This document shows, piece by piece, positions 43,510 through 53,222 of a DNA stretch of 64,000 bases. Under the pieces are notes generated by a model that did no database searches, was not told the DNA's origin, and saw only the letters and a list, made by a program, of their open reading frames with translations. How positions within the stretch are numbered: the first letter of the stretch is position 1; each line of letters opens with the position of its first letter. This stretch comes from Salipiger pentaromativorans (GTDB taxonomy: Bacteria > Pseudomonadota > Alphaproteobacteria > Rhodobacterales > Rhodobacteraceae), in the NCBI RefSeq assembly GCF_024721115.1, contig NZ_JAMDHK010000005.1, positions 150,833-214,832 on the forward strand. Direction: 5' to 3'. The position numbers and the translations under genes are program-made.

Positions 43510-44364
43510 TCAGCGCCGCCGCAGCGGCACGACGGAGACCGCCACGCCGCCCAGGACCAGCGCGGCGGCGAGCACGAAGCGCATGGTCAGGACCTCTCCA
43601 AGAAAGAGCATCCCGCCGGCCATCGCGATCACCGGCACGGTCAATTGTGCGACCGCCGCCACCGTGCCCGGAATGCGCGGCAGCAACGCGTACCAGAGCG
43701 CATAGCCCAGCCCCGAGGTCATCGCCCCGGACAGCACCGCCAGCGCCACGGCCTCGGGCGTCCAGCCGCCTTCGACCGCACCGCCCAAAGCGAAGCCCAG
43801 CAGCACGATGACGCCCAGTGCCGCCGTCAGCACCATGTTCGCAGCGGCGGAGACCAGCGGCACCTCGGCCTGGCGCCCTGCCAGCGAATAGATGCCCCAG
43901 CCGATCCCCGCGACGATCATCGCCACCGCATGCGAGAGGCTGGGCGCGGCGCCGCCGCCCGGCCAGAGCAGCCAGATCAACCCGCCAAAGGCCAGCCCCG
44001 CCCCCAGCCAGCGGCGCGGCGGCACCCATTCGCCGCCCAGAAGGCTGCCGCCGAACATGGTCACCTGAACCATGCCGAACAGCAGCAGCGCGCCAAGCCC
44101 GGCCGGCAGCCCGGCATAGGCGGCGGAAAACCCATAGATATAGAGAAACAGCCCCGCGACCCCGGCCAGCCGGCCGCGCCCGCCCAGTCGCAGCGCGCCA
44201 TGCCGCAGCAGCACCAGCGCCCCCAGCATGAGCGCCCCGGCGAGCAGGCGCAGCGTCCCGAAACTCACCGCGTCGATGCCGCCCGAGGCAAGCGCGGCAC
44301 GGTTCAGCAGCGAATTGGCGGCAAAGGCCAGCATGGTCAGTGCGGTCAGCAGAAACAGCCGCAT
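43510..44364 (-). CDS. EamA/DMT-family transporter
   Basis: This 284-residue protein has ten hydrophobic segments arranged as two EamA repeats, with FAANSLLNRAAL and the RLLAGALMLGALVLL helix in repeat one. Repeat two has GIGWGIYSLAGRQAEV and SGAMTSGLGYALWYALLPR, closing on LAAALVLGGVAVSV. DMT transporters usually export amino acids or metabolites; the substrate is unknown. The gene stands alone, convergent with the upstream binding protein. Confidence 0.9.
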   Translation of the reverse strand: MRLFLLTALTMLAFAANSLLNRAALASGGIDAVSFGTLRLLAGALMLGALVLLRHGALRLGGRGRLAGVAGLFLYIYGFSAAYAGLPAGLGALLLFGMVQVTMFGGSLLGGEWVPPRRWLGAGLAFGGLIWLLWPGGGAAPSLSHAVAMIVAGIGWGIYSLAGRQAEVPLVSAAANMVLTAALGVIVLLGFALGGAVEGGWTPEAVALAVLSGAMTSGLGYALWYALLPRIPGTVAAVAQLTVPVIAMAGGMLFLGEVLTMRFVLAAALVLGGVAVSVVPLRRR

Positions 44365-44414
44365 GGGTCAGGCCTCCCCTCCTGGCGCGACGGGTGGTGA
44401 TCAGGCTTCTGTCG

Positions 44415-45068
44415 TCACTCCGGCGGGGTGCCGCTCTCGGCCTGTTTCTTCTTTTTCTTCAGCGCCGCCAGCTTGGCCTTGAGCGCCCCCTTACGGCGAT
44501 TCTGATAGGCGCGGATCACCGGCACCGTCAGGTAATAGGCCACCAGCGCGGTGATGATCCCCGGCAGGATGCCCCCGATCATATAGGGATAGAAGACCTT
44601 GTCGTAAAAGACATGCAGATCGCTCCAGTCGGTGGGCTGACCGGTCACCCAGGCGACCAGATTGTCCCACAGATCGCCGCCCGCATAGGTGAAATTCTGC
44701 AAGAGCGTCTTGTGATGCGGCTCGTGCCGGTCGATCCCCAGCAGCCAGTAGCCGGTGCGCAGCGACGCGATGGCGATGGGCACATAGGTCAGCGGGTTGC
44801 CGAAGAAGGTGCCGAGCAGCGACGCGACGATATTGCCGCGCATGATCCAGGCCAGCGTTCCGGCAATCACGAAATGCAGCCCGTAAAACGGCGTGAAGGT
44901 GGTGAAGACCCCGGCAAAGATCCCCCGGGCGATCTTTTCCGGCGGATCGGGCAGACGGTGCAGACGGTGCTGGATGTAGCGGGCGGCGCGGGCCCAGCCG
45001 CCGCGCGGCCAGAAGAACTCCAGCACGATCCTCCAGAGGGGTCGTCTGTCGCGGCGCTTGAAGACCAA
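44415..45068 (-). CDS. DUF2062 domain-containing membrane protein
   Basis: This 217-residue product probably starts at TTG (45068), because the family's N-terminus is MVFKRRDRRPLW, as here; no ATG serves better. The DUF2062 core includes WPRGGWARAARYIQHRL, ARGIFAGVFTTFTPFYGLHF, AWIMRGNIVASLLGTFFGNP and a late TALVAYYLTVPVIRAY helix. A Lys/Ala-rich tail follows. The function is unknown. It follows rsh on the same strand by 76 bases, a common order in Rhodobacteraceae. Confidence 0.88.
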   Translation of the reverse strand: MVFKRRDRRPLWRIVLEFFWPRGGWARAARYIQHRLHRLPDPPEKIARGIFAGVFTTFTPFYGLHFVIAGTLAWIMRGNIVASLLGTFFGNPLTYVPIAIASLRTGYWLLGIDRHEPHHKTLLQNFTYAGGDLWDNLVAWVTGQPTDWSDLHVFYDKVFYPYMIGGILPGIITALVAYYLTVPVIRAYQNRRKGALKAKLAALKKKKKQAESGTPPE

Positions 45069-45144
45069 AGGCCAGTTCCGTCCGTTCTTCCGCAGCCAAA
45101 GCGGGCCGCGCGTTCAAAATGCTGCGGCCAAACGGGCCGCGTTC

Positions 45145-47283
45145 CTATTCCGCCGCCGCCGGAACCGCCGCGAGCGACGCATCGCGGCGGCGATGCACCG
45201 AAGCGACATCGCTCTCCGCCTCGAGCGCGGAGATCACCGAGTGCAAATGCTCGGCATCCCTGAACTCGACATCCATGCGGATGCGGAAAAAGTCGGGCTT
45301 GCGATCCACGAAATGCAGGTCCGAGATATTGGCCATGCGCTCGCCGATCAAGGTACAAACGCGCCCCAGCACACCAGCATCGTTCCCGATGGTCAACTCG
45401 AGGCTTACATCATAGGCAGCAGGGTGCGTGCCCTCGGCCCAACGCAGGTCGACCCAGCGGTCGGGCTGGTCTTCGTAGGCGGCCAGCGATTCGCAGTCGA
45501 TGGCATGCACGATCACCCCCTTGCCGCGCTGGGTGATGCCGATGATGCGCTCGCCGGGCAGCGGCTGACAGCAGCGCGCCCGGGTGAACCCGGTGCCCGC
45601 TTCCAGACCGACCACGGCGCGATGCGCATCGACCTCGGCCTCGTCGCCCGGGCTCAGATCGGGGTAGACCGCATGCACCACCTCGCGCGAGGTCAGCTCG
45701 GCGCTGCCGAGCCGCGCCAGCAATTCGTCCTTGTCCTCGAGCCGCAGCGTCTGCGCGGCCTTTTCCAGCGCCTTGTCGGTGGCCTTCTTGCCGACATGTT
45801 CGAAGGCCGAGCGCGCCAGTTCCTGCCCGAGTTTGATGAACCGCTCGCGCCCCGCCTCGCGCAGCGACCGGCGGATCGCGGTGCGCGCCTTGCCGGTGGT
45901 GGCGATGTCGAGCCAGGTGGCCTGCGGTGTCTGGCCCTCGGCGGTGATGATCTCGACCGACTGGCCGTTCTTCAGCCGGGTCCAGAGCGGCACCCGGATG
46001 CCGTCGACCTTGGCGCCGACACAGGCCGAGCCGATGCGGGTATGGATCGCATAGGCATAATCCAACGGCGTCGCCCCGCGCGGCAGCTTGATCACATCGC
46101 CCTTGGGCGTGAAGCAGAACACCTTGTCGGAATACATCTCGAGCTTCACCGCCTCGAGGAATTCGTCGTGATCCTGCTCGGCGTCGAACTGCTCGGTCAG
46201 CGAGGCGATCCACTTGGCGGGATCGACGGCAAAGGGGTTCTCGGCGCGCTCGCCATCGCGATAGGACCAATGCGCCGCCACCCCGGTCTCGGCCACCTCA
46301 TGCATCTGGCGGGTGCGGATCTGCACCTCCACCCGCTTGCCGTCGCGGCCCGACACGGTGGTGTGGATCGAGCGGTAGCCGTTGGATTTCGGCTGGCTGA
46401 TGTAATCCTTGAACCGCCCCGGCACCGAGCGCCAGCGCTGGTGGATCACCCCCAGCGCGCGGTAGCAATCCATCTCGTTGCGGGTGATGACGCGAAAGCC
46501 GTAGATGTCGGAGAGGCGGGAAAATCCCATGCCCTTTTCCTGCATCTTGCGCCAGATCGAATAGGGTTTCTTGGCCCGCCCGAAGACCTCGGCGTCGATG
46601 CCGGCCTCTTCCAGCTCGTGGCGCATGTCGCCGGTGATCCGGTGGATCACGTCCCCCGCCTCTTTCTGAAGCGTGATGAAACGGCGGATGATGCTGGCGC
46701 GGCCCTCGGGGTTCAGCACCCGGAAGGCCAGATCCTCCAGCTCCTCGCGCATCCACTGCATGCCCATGCGCCCGGCCAGCGGCGCGTAGATGTCCATCGT
46801 CTCGCGCGCCTTCTGCACCTGCTTTTCCGGGCGCATGGCCTTGATGGTGCGCATGTTGTGCAGCCGGTCGGCGAGCTTGACCAGGATCACCCGCAGATCC
46901 TTGGACATGGCCATGAAGAGCTTGCGGAAATTCTCGGCCTGCTTGGTCTCGGAGCTGGAGAGCTGAAGGTTGGTGAGCTTGGTCACCCCGTCCACCAGAT
47001 CGGCCACATCGGTGCCGAAGCGTTCGGCGATGTCACGATAGGAGGCGCGGGTGTCTTCGATCGTGTCGTGCAGCAGCGCGGTGATGATCGTCGCATCGTC
47101 AAGCTGCTGCTCTGTCAGGATGGCGGCAACGGCGACGGGATGCGTGTAATAGGGCTCTCCGGAGTGGCGGAACTGCCCTTCATGCATCGTGCGGCCGAAA
47201 TCATAGGCCGCACGGATCAGCTCTTCGTTGGTCTTTGGGTTGTAGTTGCGGACCAGCGCAACCAGGTCTTCCGCCGCGATCAT
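45145..47283 (-). CDS. rsh: bifunctional (p)ppGpp synthetase/hydrolase, Rel/SpoT homologue
   Basis: This 712-residue Rsh makes and degrades the stringent-response alarmone (p)ppGpp. Order: HD hydrolase domain (YTHPVAVAAILTE and ALLHDTIEDTRASY; the HDxxED motif is intact), synthetase domain (SRLSDIYGFRVITRNEMDCY and SNGYRSIHTTV), TGS domain (CFTPKGDVIKLPRGATPLDY), a helical/zinc-finger region with RCCQPLPGERIIGI, and a C-terminal ACT domain (LTIGNDAGVLGRVCTLIGER). Both catalytic centres look intact, as in the single long Rsh of alphaproteobacteria. rpoZ lies 38 bases upstream, so transcription is probably shared. Confidence 0.96.
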   Translation of the reverse strand: MIAAEDLVALVRNYNPKTNEELIRAAYDFGRTMHEGQFRHSGEPYYTHPVAVAAILTEQQLDDATIITALLHDTIEDTRASYRDIAERFGTDVADLVDGVTKLTNLQLSSSETKQAENFRKLFMAMSKDLRVILVKLADRLHNMRTIKAMRPEKQVQKARETMDIYAPLAGRMGMQWMREELEDLAFRVLNPEGRASIIRRFITLQKEAGDVIHRITGDMRHELEEAGIDAEVFGRAKKPYSIWRKMQEKGMGFSRLSDIYGFRVITRNEMDCYRALGVIHQRWRSVPGRFKDYISQPKSNGYRSIHTTVSGRDGKRVEVQIRTRQMHEVAETGVAAHWSYRDGERAENPFAVDPAKWIASLTEQFDAEQDHDEFLEAVKLEMYSDKVFCFTPKGDVIKLPRGATPLDYAYAIHTRIGSACVGAKVDGIRVPLWTRLKNGQSVEIITAEGQTPQATWLDIATTGKARTAIRRSLREAGRERFIKLGQELARSAFEHVGKKATDKALEKAAQTLRLEDKDELLARLGSAELTSREVVHAVYPDLSPGDEAEVDAHRAVVGLEAGTGFTRARCCQPLPGERIIGITQRGKGVIVHAIDCESLAAYEDQPDRWVDLRWAEGTHPAAYDVSLELTIGNDAGVLGRVCTLIGERMANISDLHFVDRKPDFFRIRMDVEFRDAEHLHSVISALEAESDVASVHRRRDASLAAVPAAAE

Positions 47284-47321
47284 GGGCGCCTATCCTTACC
47301 CGGCCCGCATCAGCGCGGGCC

Positions 47322-47675
47322 TCAGCTCTCTCCCTGAGCTTCCATCAGTGCGCGCAGGAGCTTTTCTTCCGACATGTCGTCGTCGGCCGGCTTGTCCTGC
47401 TCGGCACCCATGAGCAGCGCCATGCTGTCCTCTTCGGGCTCGTCCACCTCGATCTGGGTCTGATGCGATTCGATCAGACGCTCGCGCAGCTCGTCGGCGG
47501 ACTGGGTTTCCTCGGCGATCTCGCGGAGCGACACGACCGGGTTCTTGTCGTTGTCACGGTCCACGGTGATCGGGCTACCCGCCGAGATTTCGCGGGCGCG
47601 GTGCGCTGCGAGCATCACCAGCTCGAAGCGGTTGGGAACCTTGTCGACGCAATCTTCTACCGTCACGCGGGCCAT
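47322..47675 (-). CDS. rpoZ: RNA polymerase omega subunit
   Basis: The 117-residue omega subunit helps assemble RNA polymerase and, in proteobacteria, forms part of a ppGpp-binding site. The N-terminal [20 protein letters not shown] and [15 protein letters not shown] with [13 protein letters not shown] are canonical. The C-terminal half is acidic and longer than in E. coli, as is usual in alphaproteobacteria. Its position directly before rsh matches its role in the ppGpp response. Confidence 0.96.
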   Translation of the reverse strand: MARVTVEDCVDKVPNRFELVMLAAHRAREISAGSPITVDRDNDKNPVVSLREIAEETQSADELRERLIESHQTQIEVDEPEEDSMALLMGAEQDKPADDDMSEEKLLRALMEAQGES

Positions 47676-47753
47676 AAGCGTATCACCTATTCGGTTAGCC
47701 GTCAGAAAGTGGAGATTTAGCGCGCGTCGGCACAGAAGACAAGGCGGTTTCGC

Positions 47754-48320
47754 TCATAAAGGCTTGACTTCCGCCCGCAATGCAACCGGCAGAGCCTCGC
47801 AAAGCTGCCGGGCGGTCCGGCCGAGCAGCGGATGGCGCCAATCCGGCGCGACATCGCAGAGCGGCACAAGCACAAAGGCGCGTTCCTGAAGCCTCGGATG
47901 CGGCAGAATCAGCCGCTCGGGCGCCCGCAACCGCTGCTCCTCGGGCGGCAGGGCGCGCCATGCCGCCTGTGACGTCGCGTCCGGCAGGACCGTGTCGCCC
48001 ACCGCCAGAAGATCGAGATCGAGGCTGCGACTGCCCCAGCGTTGCAGCCGTTCCCGGCCGAACCGGGCCTCGACCGCATGCAGCGCCGCCAGAACCCGGG
48101 CGGGGCTGTCCTCCCCCTCCAGCACCGCGCAGGCGTTGACGTAGTCGGGCCCGGCGCCGGCGGGAAAACAAGGGGTTGCATAAAACCGGCTGACCCGGAC
48201 CACGGACAGCCCATGCCCCGGCAGTTCGGCAAGCGCGGCGCGCAGCGTTTCCGCCGGTTCCCCCGCCTCCGACGGGAGATTTGCCCCTAGGGCAATCAAG
48301 ATTTCTTGTCCGGATGACAC
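47754..48320 (-). CDS. folK: 2-amino-4-hydroxy-6-hydroxymethyldihydropteridine pyrophosphokinase
   Basis: HPPK transfers pyrophosphate to the pterin in folate synthesis. The 188-residue product begins at GTG (48320) and shows [47 protein letters not shown] (the catalytic D-x-D residues) and [18 protein letters not shown]. The start overlaps no neighbour and is divergent from the NYN gene across a 135-base gap. Confidence 0.94.
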   Translation of the reverse strand: MSSGQEILIALGANLPSEAGEPAETLRAALAELPGHGLSVVRVSRFYATPCFPAGAGPDYVNACAVLEGEDSPARVLAALHAVEARFGRERLQRWGSRSLDLDLLAVGDTVLPDATSQAAWRALPPEEQRLRAPERLILPHPRLQERAFVLVPLCDVAPDWRHPLLGRTARQLCEALPVALRAEVKPL

Positions 48321-48353
48321 GTTTCGACTATCCTTCTGTATATGTATGTCGGC

Positions 48354-48381
48354 TTGAAACCCCGGCGAAATACCTTACTCT
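48354..48381 (+). promoter_or_regulatory. possible sigma-70-like promoter before the NYN gene
   Basis: TTGAAA (48354-48359) and TACTCT (48376-48381) are separated by 16 bases, 75 bases before the NYN start. The -10 match is moderate. This is a motif-level suggestion only. Confidence 0.3.
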
Positions 48382-48455
48382 CTGCGGATCGGACGCGCCG
48401 CCTTATTTTACACTCACGGACCTTTGCGCGCGTCCAATTGCTGAAAGGACATTTT

Positions 48456-49028
48456 ATGTTTTACAAGGACGAACGGCTGGCGCTGTTCATAGACGGATCG
48501 AATCTTTACGCTGCAGCCAAGGCACTCGGGTTCGATATCGACTATAAACTGCTCCGCCAGGAATTCGTGCGCCGTGGTAAGATGGTGCGCGCATTCTACT
48601 ATACCGCCCTGCTGGAAAATGACGAGTATTCGCCGATCCGCCCGCTGGTGGACTGGCTTCATTACAATGGCTTCACCATGGTGACCAAGCCCGCCAAGGA
48701 ATACACCGACAGCCAGGGCCGCCGGAAGGTGAAGGGCAACATGGACATCGAACTCACCGTCGATGCCATGGAACTTGCACCGCGTGTCGATCACATCGTT
48801 CTGTTCTCCGGTGACGGCGACTTCCGCCCGCTGGTGGAAAGCCTTCAGCGTCAGGGCGTGCGGGTTTCGGTGGTCTCGACCATCCGCAGCCAGCCGCCGA
48901 TGATCGCCGACGAACTGCGCCGTCAGGCCGACAACTTCATCGAGCTCGACGAGCTGCGCGAAGTCATCGGCCGTCCGCCGCGGGAACAGCAGGCGGAGCG
49001 GAACTTCGAGGTCGCAAGCGGCCACTAA
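48456..49028 (+). CDS. NYN (LabA/DUF88-like) PIN-fold nuclease domain protein
   Basis: The 190-residue product is an NYN-family protein with the PIN-like acidic residues: D13 (LFIDGSNLY), D97 in GNMDIELTVDAM, and D120/D122 in LFSGDGDFRPLV, followed by VSVVSTIRSQ and LRRQADNFIELDEL. Such residues usually coordinate Mg for RNA cleavage. Homologues are widespread in alphaproteobacteria as 'LabA-like NYN' proteins; the target RNA is unknown. ATG at 48456 has GAAAGGAC upstream. Confidence 0.9.
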   Translation: MFYKDERLALFIDGSNLYAAAKALGFDIDYKLLRQEFVRRGKMVRAFYYTALLENDEYSPIRPLVDWLHYNGFTMVTKPAKEYTDSQGRRKVKGNMDIELTVDAMELAPRVDHIVLFSGDGDFRPLVESLQRQGVRVSVVSTIRSQPPMIADELRRQADNFIELDELREVIGRPPREQQAERNFEVASGH

Positions 49029-49070
49029 GGGTATGAACGAGGGCTTCGTGGGGATGCGGGCCCTGGTTCC

Positions 49071-49511
49071 ATGCTGACAGAGGCCGCCGCGCTTGGCGGC
49101 CTCTTTCTTGCGGCCTTCGGCGCCGCGACGATCCTGCCCTTCCAGTCCGAGGTGGTCTTTGTCGGGCTGCAGCTGGGACAGGCCGCGCCGCTGCCGATGA
49201 TCGTGCTGGTGGCCAGCATCGGGAATGTGCTGGGCGCCGTGGTGAACTATGTGCTGGGCCTCTGGGTCGAGCATTTCCGGCACCGCCGCTGGTTCCCGGT
49301 GACCGAAGCACAGCTCGACAGGGCGCAGCGCATCTATGCGCGCTGGGGCGTCTGGTCACTGCTGCTGAGCTGGGCGCCTCTGGGCGACGCCTTTACCGTG
49401 GTCGCCGGCGTGATGCGCACCCATTGGGCGCTGTTCCTGCTGCTGGTGACCGTCGCCAAGACCGGCCGCTATATCGTGCTGGCCTGGGTGACCGCACTGG
49501 CTGGCGGGTAA
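49071..49511 (+). CDS. YqaA/DedA-like (VTT domain) membrane protein
   Basis: This 146-residue inner-membrane protein has four hydrophobic segments, with AFGAATILPFQSEVVFVGL (re-entrant region typical of VTT proteins), VASIGNVLGAVVNYVLGLWV and SWAPLGDAFTVVAGVMR followed by KTGRYIVLAWVTAL. VTT/DedA proteins are implicated in lipid-carrier translocation. The protein is short, like E. coli YqaA. It begins 42 bases after the NYN stop and may be co-transcribed. Confidence 0.87.
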   Translation: MLTEAAALGGLFLAAFGAATILPFQSEVVFVGLQLGQAAPLPMIVLVASIGNVLGAVVNYVLGLWVEHFRHRRWFPVTEAQLDRAQRIYARWGVWSLLLSWAPLGDAFTVVAGVMRTHWALFLLLVTVAKTGRYIVLAWVTALAGG

Positions 49512-49526
49512 TGCCCGGCGCCGTCC

Positions 49527-49549
49527 GTAGGGTGGGCAATTTGCCCACC
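49527..49549 (+). repeat. dispersed palindrome, copy D
   Basis: This full copy (GTAGGGTGGGCA, short loop, TGCCCACC) lies between the convergent ends of the VTT gene and the cytochrome c gene. It stops eight bases before the cytochrome stop. Confidence 0.8.
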
Positions 49550-49557
49550 GCGCCGTG

Positions 49558-50034
49558 TCACTCGCCGTAGACCGCGGCGCGGGCGTTGACCTCGTTGTGG
49601 AACGCGACCACCTGCTCGGGCCAGGTGCTTTTGATATAGGCCATGACATCGAGGATCTCGTCCTCGCTCAGAATCTCGCCAAAGCCTGTCATCCGCGACT
49701 TGTAGCTGCCCCCGACCAGGGCTTCGGTGCCATGGGTCACGATGGCCAGAAGCTGGGCGTCCGGGTGGTGCCAGGTGTGGCCCGACGGGTCGTGCGGCGG
49801 CGCGGGCAGATAGCCGTCGGCATCGGGTTCCTTCCAGTTCGGCTCGCCCTCAAGCTGCGCGCCGTGACAGGCGGCGCAGGTCTCGGCGTAAAGCGCCGCG
49901 CCGTTCGCGACACGCGCGGCGTCGGTATAAGGGAAGAGCCCCGGCACAGCAGGGGCCGTCATCTGGGCATAGGCCCAGCCACCCGCGGCGAGGGCCGCGA
50001 CAGCCCCAGCGGCCAAGGCGATTTTGATCTTCAT
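49558..50034 (-). CDS. class I c-type cytochrome, exported
   Basis: This 158-residue protein has a signal peptide ([12 protein letters not shown]) and one heme site C53AAC56H57 in [11 protein letters not shown], with Met115 in SRMTGFG as the likely sixth ligand. The spacing and the [17 protein letters not shown] helix fit a mono-heme cytochrome c. Possible partners include oxidases and dehydrogenases; none is adjacent. The ATG at 50034 is preferred over one 17 codons upstream that precedes no signal peptide. Confidence 0.9.
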   Translation of the reverse strand: MKIKIALAAGAVAALAAGGWAYAQMTAPAVPGLFPYTDAARVANGAALYAETCAACHGAQLEGEPNWKEPDADGYLPAPPHDPSGHTWHHPDAQLLAIVTHGTEALVGGSYKSRMTGFGEILSEDEILDVMAYIKSTWPEQVVAFHNEVNARAAVYGE

Positions 50035-50165
50035 CTCTGCCTCCCGTTCGCACTTCCAGACTATCCTACGGGCAACCGGGGGCAATCAAGTCACGGCTGC
50101 GTCAGCCGCCGCCACTGGACCTGAGCGCCGCTTGCCCTTACCTCTGGACGCAACAGGAGATCCAG

Positions 50166-51116
50166 ATGACCAAGCCTGCTCTTACCCTCTATCTTGCCGC
50201 GCCGCGCGGGTTCTGCGCGGGCGTGGACCGGGCCATCAAGATCGTCGAGATGGCGCTCGAGAAATGGGGCGCGCCGGTCTTTGTGCGCCACGAGATCGTG
50301 CACAACAAATTCGTCGTGGACGGGCTGCGCGACAAGGGCGCCGTCTTTGTCGAGGAGCTGGAGGATTGCCCGCTCGACCGCCCGGTGATCTTTTCCGCCC
50401 ATGGCGTGCCCAAGGCGGTGCTGGCCGAGGCCGCGCGGCGCGAGATGATCTATGTGGACGCAACCTGCCCGCTGGTCTCCAAGGTGCATATCGAGGCGGC
50501 CCGGCACCACGAGAACGGGCTGCAAATGATCATGATCGGCCATGCGGGCCACCCGGAGACCATCGGCACCATGGGCCAGCTCCCCGAGGGCGAGGTGCTG
50601 CTGGTCGAGACCGTGGAGGATGTGGCGCGGGTCGATGTCCGCGACCCGGAAAAGCTGGCCTTCGTGACCCAGACCACGCTGTCGGTGGACGATACGGTCG
50701 ACATCGTGGCGGCGCTGCGGGCGCGGTTCCCGGCCATTGTCGGACCGCACAAGGAAGACATCTGCTACGCCACCACCAACCGTCAGGACGCGGTCAAGAC
50801 CATCGCGCCCGACTGCGACGCGCTGCTGGTGGTGGGCGCGCCCAATTCCTCGAACTCCAAGCGGCTGGTCGAGGTCGCGCGCAAGGCGGGCTGCGACTAT
50901 GCGCAGCTGGTGCAGCGCGCGGCAGAGATCGACTGGCGGGCGCTCGACGGGATCCGTTCGGTGGGTATCACCGCCGGGGCCTCGGCGCCGGAAGTGCTGA
51001 TCGACGAGGTGATCGACGCCTTCCGCGACCGCTATGACGTGACCGTGGAGATGGTCGAGACCGCCCGCGAGAATGTCGAATTCAAGGTGCCCCGCGTGCT
51101 GCGGGAACCGGCGTGA
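50166..51116 (+). CDS. ispH: 4-hydroxy-3-methylbut-2-enyl diphosphate reductase
   Basis: IspH makes IPP and DMAPP in the last step of the MEP isoprenoid pathway, with an Fe-S cluster. The 316-residue product has cluster cysteines C17 (RGFCAGV), C101 (DATCPLV) and C200 ([10 protein letters not shown]), and the family's [13 protein letters not shown] and [15 protein letters not shown] segments. AACAGGAGA precedes the ATG at 50166. Its stop overlaps the ACT-domain gene start (GTGA). Confidence 0.97.
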   Translation: MTKPALTLYLAAPRGFCAGVDRAIKIVEMALEKWGAPVFVRHEIVHNKFVVDGLRDKGAVFVEELEDCPLDRPVIFSAHGVPKAVLAEAARREMIYVDATCPLVSKVHIEAARHHENGLQMIMIGHAGHPETIGTMGQLPEGEVLLVETVEDVARVDVRDPEKLAFVTQTTLSVDDTVDIVAALRARFPAIVGPHKEDICYATTNRQDAVKTIAPDCDALLVVGAPNSSNSKRLVEVARKAGCDYAQLVQRAAEIDWRALDGIRSVGITAGASAPEVLIDEVIDAFRDRYDVTVEMVETARENVEFKVPRVLREPA

Positions 51117-51505
51117 GCCTGCCCCGGCTCGATCTGCGCGCCCTGCCGATGGAACATGCCATCCTGCGCCTGCCGTCCGATGCGCCGCTGCCCGACTGGA
51201 CCGGCACCGAGGGCTGCGTCAGCCTGACCCGCGCGCCGGACGAGCTGTCGGTGGTCTGCCCGGCGGAGCGGGTGCCGGAGGGCTTTGAGGCGTCGCGCGG
51301 CTGGACCGCCTTTCGCGTCGACACGCTCGCCGGGCTCGACGAGCCGGGTGTGGTGCTGGCGGCAGTCAGGCCGCTGTCGGCGGCGGGGCTCGGGGTGTTC
51401 GTGATTTCCACCTTCCTGCGCGATTACCTTCTGGTGCGCAGCGACCGGCTGGCCGAGGCCCGCGCCCTGCTCGAAGCCGAGGGTCATCGCATCACCGCCG
51501 CCTGA
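51113..51505 (+). CDS. ACT domain-containing (CASTOR-like) protein
   Basis: This 130-residue protein contains the sequence [17 protein letters not shown] pairing (here [19 protein letters not shown]) and [18 protein letters not shown], the marks of small ACT-domain amino-acid sensors of the CASTOR/DUF type. It starts at GTG overlapping the ispH stop by four bases and should be co-translated with it. The ligand and partner are unknown. Confidence 0.82.
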   Translation: MSLPRLDLRALPMEHAILRLPSDAPLPDWTGTEGCVSLTRAPDELSVVCPAERVPEGFEASRGWTAFRVDTLAGLDEPGVVLAAVRPLSAAGLGVFVISTFLRDYLLVRSDRLAEARALLEAEGHRITAA

Positions 51506-51568
51506 GCGGGCGTTGACAGCCCCGGCCCGATCGGAAACGGTGCCCGCGAAGCGAATTGGGAGGGTCCG

Positions 51569-52183
51569 ATGCTCAGCCTGCAGTTCCTGATCACCGCGCT
51601 GGTCGTGGTCCTCGCCCCCGGCACCGGGGTGCTCTATACGCTGGCCATCGGGCTGGGCCAGGGGCGCCGCGCGGCGGTGTTTGCGGCGCTGGGCTGCACC
51701 TTCGGCATCCTGCCGCATCTTGCGGCGGCGATCCTCGGACTGGCGGCGCTGCTGCATGCCTCGGCCCTGCTCTTCACGGCGGTGAAATTCGCGGGCGTCG
51801 CCTATCTGCTCTGGCTCGCCTGGCAGGCGCTGCAATCGGGCGGCGCGCTGGCTGTGGGTGCCGAAGCACGCCGCGAGGCGGGGCTGCGCATCGCCCGGCG
51901 CGGCGCGCTGATCAATGTGCTGAACCCCAAGCTCTCGCTGTTCTTCCTCGCGCTGCTGCCGCCGTTCCTCACGGGTCGCCCCGAGACCGCCACGGCCGAG
52001 ATGCTGCTGCTTGGCGCGGCCTTCATGGCGCTGACCTTTGCGGTCTTCGTGCTCTACGGTATCTTTGCCGCCCATGCCCGCCGCTGGCTTCTGGGCAGCG
52101 ACCGCGCCATGCGCTGGCTCAACCGCTCCTTCGCCGCGATCTTCGCGCTGCTGGCGGGCCGTCTGGCACTGGAGCGCGTCTGA
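51569..52183 (+). CDS. LysE/RhtB-family amino acid exporter
   Basis: This 204-residue membrane protein has about six spans. The RhtB hallmark is LAPGTGVLYTLAIGLGQGRR (16-35), followed by GVAYLLWLAWQAL, and INVLNPKLSLFFLALLPPF. It probably exports an amino acid or homoserine-type metabolite. GGGAGG precedes the ATG. Its stop overlaps the next start by one base (TGATG). Confidence 0.93.
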   Translation: MLSLQFLITALVVVLAPGTGVLYTLAIGLGQGRRAAVFAALGCTFGILPHLAAAILGLAALLHASALLFTAVKFAGVAYLLWLAWQALQSGGALAVGAEARREAGLRIARRGALINVLNPKLSLFFLALLPPFLTGRPETATAEMLLLGAAFMALTFAVFVLYGIFAAHARRWLLGSDRAMRWLNRSFAAIFALLAGRLALERV

Positions 52184-52638
52184 TGGCGACAAGAATTCCC
52201 CGTTCCGCGCTGTTTCTCGGGCTTGCGGGGCTGCTTCCCTTCCTCTGGGGCGTGCTGACCCTGCTGTCGGATCCGGCCTATGAGCTTGGCTACAACGCGC
52301 TCGGCGGCCGTTTTATCGGTCCCTATATCCAGCTCGATTACGGCAGGTTGATCCTTGCCTTCATGTCCGGCGTTCTGTGGGGCTTTGCAACCAAGGCCCG
52401 CGAGGGACAGGCCGCCACGGGCTATGCGCTGTCGGTCATTCCGGCGCTCTGGGCGTTTCTCATGGGCGGCGGCGGGCCGGTCTCGGCCGGCATGAACCTG
52501 ATCTTCGGCTATCTCGGCCTGCTGGCGCTCGACTGGCAGTTCTGGCGCTGGGGGCTCGCGCCGGCCTGGTGGATGCGGCTGCGCCTGCCGCTGACCGCCA
52601 TCGTGGTCGCCTGTCTGCTGGTGGGGGTCGTCCGGTGA
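52183..52638 (+). CDS. DUF3429 domain-containing membrane protein
   Basis: The 151-residue protein has about four spans (ALFLGLAGLLPFLWGVLTL, LILAFMSGVLWGFAT, LSVIPALWAFLMGGG, LTAIVVACLLVGVV) and the YGRLILAFMSGVLWG and LIFGYLGLLALDWQFWRWG segments of DUF3429. The function is unknown. It overlaps both neighbours, LysE by one base and the methyltransferase by four, so it belongs to a run of coupled genes. Confidence 0.85.
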   Translation: MATRIPRSALFLGLAGLLPFLWGVLTLLSDPAYELGYNALGGRFIGPYIQLDYGRLILAFMSGVLWGFATKAREGQAATGYALSVIPALWAFLMGGGGPVSAGMNLIFGYLGLLALDWQFWRWGLAPAWWMRLRLPLTAIVVACLLVGVVR

Positions 52639-53222
52639 GCGACGACACAACGCTGAACGTCTACAATGCCCGCGCGGCGGACTATGCCGCCTTGGCGGGC
52701 ACAGAGCCCTATCCCAATCTGTGCGCCTTCATCGCGGCGCTGCCCGAGCGGGCGCATGTGCTCGATCTCGGCTGCGGGCCCGGACTCGACGCCGCCCATA
52801 TGGCCGCCGCGGGGTTTTCGGTCGAGGCGATGGATGCCTCCGCCGAGATGGTGAAACTCGCCGAGACCCGGCCCGGCGTGACCGCAAGGCAGGGGCAGTT
52901 CGCCGATCTGACGGCGGAAAACGCCTATGATGGGATCTGGGCCAGCTTCAGCCTGCTGCATGCGCCCCGCGCCGATATGCAAGATCATCTGGCGGCGATC
53001 GCGCGGGCGCTCAGGCCCGGCGGGCTCTTCGGCCTGACGCTCAAGGAAGGCACCGGCGAGAAGCGCGACCGGCTCGGACGGTTCTACACTTTCTACACCG
53101 AGCCGGAGCTGCGCGGTTTGCTGGCCGCTGCCGGGCTGGAGATCGCGACCGTGGCGCGTGGCGACAGTACCGGGCTTGACGGCACCACCTCCCCATGGAT
53201 AAGCCTCACCGCCCATGCCTGA
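52635..53222 (+). CDS. class I SAM-dependent methyltransferase
   Basis: This 195-residue enzyme has the SAM motifs I ([19 protein letters not shown], around 43-61), II ([11 protein letters not shown]), and the [13 protein letters not shown] post-motif, then [14 protein letters not shown]. It begins at GTG (52635), overlapping DUF3429 by four bases. No substrate can be named; small-molecule methylation is most likely. The rnhA start overlaps its end by eight bases. Confidence 0.9.
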   Translation: MSDDTTLNVYNARAADYAALAGTEPYPNLCAFIAALPERAHVLDLGCGPGLDAAHMAAAGFSVEAMDASAEMVKLAETRPGVTARQGQFADLTAENAYDGIWASFSLLHAPRADMQDHLAAIARALRPGGLFGLTLKEGTGEKRDRLGRFYTFYTEPELRGLLAAAGLEIATVARGDSTGLDGTTSPWISLTAHA

